This document shows positions 46,638 to 50,108 of a DNA stretch of 50,108 nucleotides, one piece after another. Both the position numbers and the translations under genes were made by a program. Positions within the stretch are counted from its first letter, which is position 1; the number at the start of each line of letters is the position of its first letter. The notes beneath the pieces were generated by a model. The model saw only the letters and a program-made list of their open reading frames with translations. It made no database searches and was not told where the DNA came from. Origin of the DNA: GCA-2712985 sp964515905 (GTDB taxonomy: Bacteria; Pseudomonadota; Alphaproteobacteria; UBA7887); contig CAZEWK010000011.1 of the NCBI GenBank assembly GCA_964515905.1, forward strand, positions 1-50,108. Direction: 5' to 3'.

Positions 46638-47774
46638 TTATACTACCCTATATTTGTCAACGATCTCCCAGTTCAATTCTATACCAAGTCCCGGTCCCAT
46701 CGGCACTATTAGGTGACCGTCGACACAGGGAATTGGTGTTTTCAATAATTTGTCACGTAAAATATTATCACCTTGATCATACTCGAAGAGTGCGGGATGA
46801 GGTATATTGTCGGTGTGTGGCCAGGGTGTTTGAGCAGAAGCAAAATGTAAGGCAGCGGCCAACCCGACTGCACCACCCCATACATGGGGAGAAATTTGGA
46901 CGTGTGATGTGCGTGCAAGGGCAGCTATTTCTTTTCCTACAGTAAAGCCGCCACAAAGAGTTAGGTCAGGCTGCCAAATGTCACACCCGCCCACGTCGGA
47001 TAGCCGTTTGAAGTCATTTGTGGTGTACAACGCCTCACCAGCCGCCAAGGATATATCAGACTTAGATCGCAATCGAGCATATCCATCAAAATCTGTCGGC
47101 GACAAAGGTTCCTCATAAAAATGAATATCGTAGTCTTTGATACGTTGCATGCTCTTTTGTGCAATGTCTGAGGTGTAGTTTCCGTTTCCATCCACCATCA
47201 AATAAATATCGGATCCTAATGCTTCACGCGCAAAGGCCACCCTATTCGCATCGTCGTTGGGTCCCCGACCTATTTTAATTTTTACCCCTAAGAATCCTCG
47301 ATCAAGAAAGGAAAGTAGTTGGTCTTTAAGTTTATTTTTTGGATTTACACTGAAATATCCGTCTGAGGCGTATGCGGGTATCCGATCTTGAGAGGTTCCC
47401 CCGAGAAGTTGACAAACGGGTACTCCGTGCAGTTTGCCAATTGCGTCAAACGCGGCAATGTCGATACCACCGAGACAGGAAGTGAAACTATTTTGAATGC
47501 CCAGGTGGTAACGTTGAGCATAAAAATAGGGAGTTATTAGTGCGTGGTCGGCAAGGTCTCTGCCAATAAAGTATGGTTTTAAAATTTCCAATGCCGCTTT
47601 GACCATCGTTGGGGGCCCCCACGTTTCGCCGAGGCCAGATATTCCAGTATCAGTCTCCAAAATTATGATCGTGGCGCTACGCACCGAGGTAAGGCCCCTT
47701 GCCATACCATAAGCGTTGGACTCACCCAAATCGTGTTCAAGACCTATAGAGTTGATATCTTTAATAGTTGGCAT
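46638..47774 (-). CDS. mandelate racemase/muconate lactonizing enzyme family protein
   Basis: The 378-residue enolase-superfamily member has the KxK pair (Lys165, Lys167 in VKIKIG), metal ligands Asp195 (VDGN), Glu221 (YEEP) and Glu247 (AGEAL), and His297 in SPHVWGGA, the mandelate-racemase-type arrangement. It probably dehydrates a sugar acid or racemises an alpha-hydroxy acid. ATG 47774 is preferred over GTG 47783 since GGTGA precedes it at five bases. Confidence 0.88.
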   Translation of the reverse strand: MPTIKDINSIGLEHDLGESNAYGMARGLTSVRSATIIILETDTGISGLGETWGPPTMVKAALEILKPYFIGRDLADHALITPYFYAQRYHLGIQNSFTSCLGGIDIAAFDAIGKLHGVPVCQLLGGTSQDRIPAYASDGYFSVNPKNKLKDQLLSFLDRGFLGVKIKIGRGPNDDANRVAFAREALGSDIYLMVDGNGNYTSDIAQKSMQRIKDYDIHFYEEPLSPTDFDGYARLRSKSDISLAAGEALYTTNDFKRLSDVGGCDIWQPDLTLCGGFTVGKEIAALARTSHVQISPHVWGGAVGLAAALHFASAQTPWPHTDNIPHPALFEYDQGDNILRDKLLKTPIPCVDGHLIVPMGPGLGIELNWEIVDKYRVV

Positions 47775-47980
47775 GGTTTTCACCGGATACTTTTCTAGAG
47801 GAGTATAAGCTTTGTAGCGGTTAAGAGCTATGCCCCTTATCCATCAAAGGTTTTTTGGAAATTTGTTTCAGATATTAGAATGGTTCAATAGCGAATTAGC
47901 TTGGTATGAACTGTTAGGCGCTTGGGACAGTTATCGGCCAGGATCTCGTCCATGAGTATTATGACGCGGTGTGGGTGGTT

Positions 47981-48799
47981 TTAGTCAGATTTGTCTGACA
48001 AGTAAGAGTGCTCCGAATCAGGGAATGTACCCTCTTGGACTTCACTGACGAACTCGTCTATTCCTTTTCGGATCTGGGATCCCACATCTGCATATCGTTT
48101 GACAAACTTAGGCAAAAAGTCTCCAGATAGCCCTATGATGTCTTCGGTAATTAATATTTGGCCATCGCATTCTTTACCGGCCCCAATTCCAATGATTGGG
48201 ACCGATGTAGCTTTTGTTATTGCGGCGCCAACTTCAGGAGGCATTGCCTCTGCGACAATAGCAAATGCACCCGCATGAGCTAACTCTGTGGCGTCATCAA
48301 CTAATTTCTCTGCGCTGCCTTTGTTTTTACCCTGAACAATAAAGCCACCGATACTATTGAAGTGTTGGGGGGTTAAGCCAATATGACCCATCACCGGTAT
48401 GCCACGCGCCACTAAGTAACTTATAGTTTCGGACATTTCTGACCCGCCTTCGAGTTTAACACCGGAGCAACCTGTTTCAGCTAAAATTTTAGCGGCTGTG
48501 CGATACGCTACTTGAGGAGATTCTTGGTACGTTCCAAACGGAAGGTCCACAATAATGCAGGCATGCTGTGTGGAACTCACTACTGCTGACCCGTGGGCAA
48601 TCATTAATTCTGTCGTTACTCGGAGGGTGTTTTCGTGTCCATAAATCACCATCCCTAGAGAGTCTCCAACTAGCAACAGGTCAACCTTGTCATCCAATAT
48701 ACGTGCCATTGGTGCTGTGTATGCGGTCAGGCATACCACAATGTTTTTACCTTTTTGTCGGGAAATATGTACGGTCGATAAACGTCTTTTTTGGGCCAT
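47981..48799 (-). CDS. panB: 3-methyl-2-oxobutanoate hydroxymethyltransferase
   Basis: The 272-residue enzyme has VDLLLVGDSLGMV with the metal Asp, VVDLPFG-like IIVDLPFGTY, GVKLEGG, and GHIGLTPQ, all PanB marks. It makes ketopantoate for pantothenate and coenzyme A. panC is not adjacent. The last codons form a small 6-bp hairpin (47984-47999) that I do not regard as a terminator. Confidence 0.95.
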   Translation of the reverse strand: MAQKRRLSTVHISRQKGKNIVVCLTAYTAPMARILDDKVDLLLVGDSLGMVIYGHENTLRVTTELMIAHGSAVVSSTQHACIIVDLPFGTYQESPQVAYRTAAKILAETGCSGVKLEGGSEMSETISYLVARGIPVMGHIGLTPQHFNSIGGFIVQGKNKGSAEKLVDDATELAHAGAFAIVAEAMPPEVGAAITKATSVPIIGIGAGKECDGQILITEDIIGLSGDFLPKFVKRYADVGSQIRKGIDEFVSEVQEGTFPDSEHSYLSDKSD

Positions 48800-49092
48800 A
48801 AGATACTACAAAATCCAAGTGTTGGTTTGGTTGTGAAAAGTTTACGAAACGAGCCCTTGAGGTAAACATTATTGGGGTGGTAGGCGTCAACTAAATATTG
48901 AACCAAATACCATTTTGTTCGAGGGAACTGGGCAAAACGGCATCCAAACCTATTTTCGATGTTTGATGTGCCAGTATCAAAACTTAACTGGGATTATATT
49001 TTTTTGTTTCTATATTCCTGCCCGGGTTGACGTGAGCAAGTAAGTCATTGATGTTGCGGTTTACAAAAGTTCAACAAAGAGTCCTCTAAATT
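48800..49092. other. divergent intergenic region between panB and the MoxR gene
   Basis: These 293 AT-rich bases separate divergent genes and must hold both promoters. A TTGACG box at 49026-49031 reads rightwards but lacks a matching -10. I see no RNA gene or repeat. Confidence 0.4.
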
Positions 49093-49938
49093 ATGAAATT
49101 TACCGGCACTGACACTTATGTAGCTACTGAAGATTTGATGGTAGCCGTAAACGCTGCAATCAGTCTTGAGAGACCCTTATTGGTAAAAGGGGAGCCTGGA
49201 ACGGGCAAGACTATGTTGGCAGAAGAGGTTTCGCGAGCACTTAAACGTAACCTCTTGCGATGGCATATTAAATCCACCACCAAGGCTCAACAGGGTCTTT
49301 ACGAATACGATGCCGTCGCGCGTTTGCGCGATGGGCAGTTGGGGGAGGAAAGAGCAAAGGAAATCTCTAATTATATTTCTCGTGGAATGCTTTGGGAAGC
49401 GTTTGAAAGTGATACAGCACCTGTGTTGCTAATTGATGAAATTGATAAGGCGGACATCGAATTTCCAAACGATCTCCTACTCGAACTGGATCGAATGGAA
49501 TTTTTCGTTTACGAGACTAAACAACATATCAAGGCAAACGTGCGACCTATCGTTGTGATAACATCGAACAACGAAAAAGATCTCCCCGATGCATTTTTAC
49601 GACGCTGTTTTTTTCACTACATACAATTTCCCGATAACGATACAATGGAGCAAATTGTACAAGTCCACTTTCCCGACATTAAAAAGCGGTTATTAAGTCG
49701 TGCACTTGAAGTTTTTTACGATATTCGGGAAACACCTGGCTTAAAGAAACGGCCGTCCACATCGGAATTAATCGACTGGATAAAATTATTATTGGTGGAA
49801 GATATAGAACCAGATGTTCTTAGAACTAAGGATAAAGCTAAGATAATTCCGCCACTTCACGGCGCACTTTTGAAAAATGAACAAGATGTGCATTTGTTTG
49901 AGCGGCTAGTATTTTTGTCACGCAGGCAAGACAATTAG
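49093..49938 (+). CDS. MoxR family AAA+ ATPase, CoxD-like
   Basis: The 281-residue AAA+ protein has Walker A GEPGTGKT at 33-40 and Walker B LLIDEIDKAD, followed by PNDLLLELDRMEFFVYET, the pattern of CoxD, a chaperone-like ATPase that works with a VWA protein (CoxE) to insert metal or sulfur in molybdenum hydroxylases. The partner gene follows after 74 bases. The upstream Shine-Dalgarno is weak. Confidence 0.88.
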   Translation: MKFTGTDTYVATEDLMVAVNAAISLERPLLVKGEPGTGKTMLAEEVSRALKRNLLRWHIKSTTKAQQGLYEYDAVARLRDGQLGEERAKEISNYISRGMLWEAFESDTAPVLLIDEIDKADIEFPNDLLLELDRMEFFVYETKQHIKANVRPIVVITSNNEKDLPDAFLRRCFFHYIQFPDNDTMEQIVQVHFPDIKKRLLSRALEVFYDIRETPGLKKRPSTSELIDWIKLLLVEDIEPDVLRTKDKAKIIPPLHGALLKNEQDVHLFERLVFLSRRQDN

Positions 49939-50012
49939 TTTAAATTAGTACGTTTTCTTTATTTCTTGGACTACATGCCTCCAATTTATTCCTGTTGGGT
50001 TTAGGTGATAAA

Positions 50013-50108
50013 ATGTTTACAGAATTCTTCTTAAAGCTTCGTAACGTCGAGGTGCCTGCAACTCTGCGAGAATACCTAACTTTATTGGAGGCATTGGAAA
50101 AAAACGCA
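50013..50108 (+). CDS. CoxE-like VWA domain protein (5' part only)
   Basis: Only 32 codons are present before the window ends. They read MFTEFFLKLRNVEVPATLR and onward, with REYLTLLEAL, the typical N-terminus of CoxE-type VWA proteins. AGGTG lies five bases before the ATG. The position directly after a CoxD-like ATPase supports the call. Confidence 0.72.
   Translation, partial: MFTEFFLKLRNVEVPATLREYLTLLEALEKNA

Noticed and set aside
47984..47999. GTCAGA/TCTGAC hairpin at the end of panB
   Set aside because: It lies inside the last codons, has a six-base stem and no T-run on the minus strand.
1..50108. Search for CRISPR arrays, tRNAs, rRNAs, insertion sequences and phage genes
   Set aside because: By eye no regularly spaced repeats, tRNA cloverleaf ends, transposase motifs or structural phage proteins were seen; a covariance-model scan would be needed to exclude small RNAs.

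Overview
The window looks like a chromosomal segment of an AT-leaning alphaproteobacterium, probably free-living, aerobic and possibly marine. The basis is gene content: a bc1 complex in petABC order beside trmL and hemF, ETF-ubiquinone oxidoreductase, a HisN-type phosphatase, bactofilins, BamD, a CoxD/CoxE pair and many catabolic genes. I could not place it below class. I saw no tRNA, rRNA, insertion sequence, prophage or CRISPR array. Both edges cut genes: a TolC-family gene on the left and a CoxE-like gene on the right.

Layout. 1-3.4 kb: a TolC-type outer membrane channel, divergent from a type I secretion ABC transporter. 3.6-9.1 kb: a catabolic block with hydantoinase/oxoprolinase subunits HyuA and HyuB, a class II aldolase and an MhpD-like hydratase. 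9.1-11.0 kb: two tandem bactofilins and a short-chain dehydrogenase. 11.1-13.7 kb: petABC. 13.8-16.6 kb: trmL, hemF, speE and speD. 16.8-24.2 kb: manC, a PQQ-type dehydrogenase, a NosR/NirI-like flavo-iron-sulfur membrane protein, ETF-QO and hisN, all on the minus strand. 24.3-25.9 kb: a GC-richer secreted cyclase-family gene with a strong terminator, and an upstream region holding a duplicated 62-63 bp element. 25.9-31.4 kb: bamD, recN, ligA and a DUF1499 membrane protein. 31.4-36.7 kb: an Xaa-Pro aminopeptidase, prmA, a nitronate monooxygenase and a phytanoyl-CoA dioxygenase-like protein. 36.8-48.8 kb: a long minus-strand series of uvrD, a glyoxalase-like protein, an HpcH/HpaI aldolase, a ClC protein, an SDR, two acyl-CoA dehydrogenases, a sugar-nucleotide-type epimerase, a mandelate-racemase-family enzyme and panB. 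49.1 kb to the end: a MoxR/CoxD ATPase and the start of coxE.

How the parts relate. Respiration is the strongest theme: bc1, ETF-QO, the NosR-like protein and the PQQ-type dehydrogenase all feed or use the quinone/cytochrome pool. The acyl-CoA dehydrogenase pair would deliver electrons to ETF and then ETF-QO. The two catabolic blocks (hyuAB-aldolase-MhpD, and ACAD-SDR-epimerase-enolase) look like degradation modules for unidentified substrates.

I found no complete novel system that I would defend. The items most worth a second look are the NosR-like protein with no nos genes in view, the cyclase with its duplicated upstream element and Gln-for-His metal site, and the paired acyl-CoA dehydrogenases.
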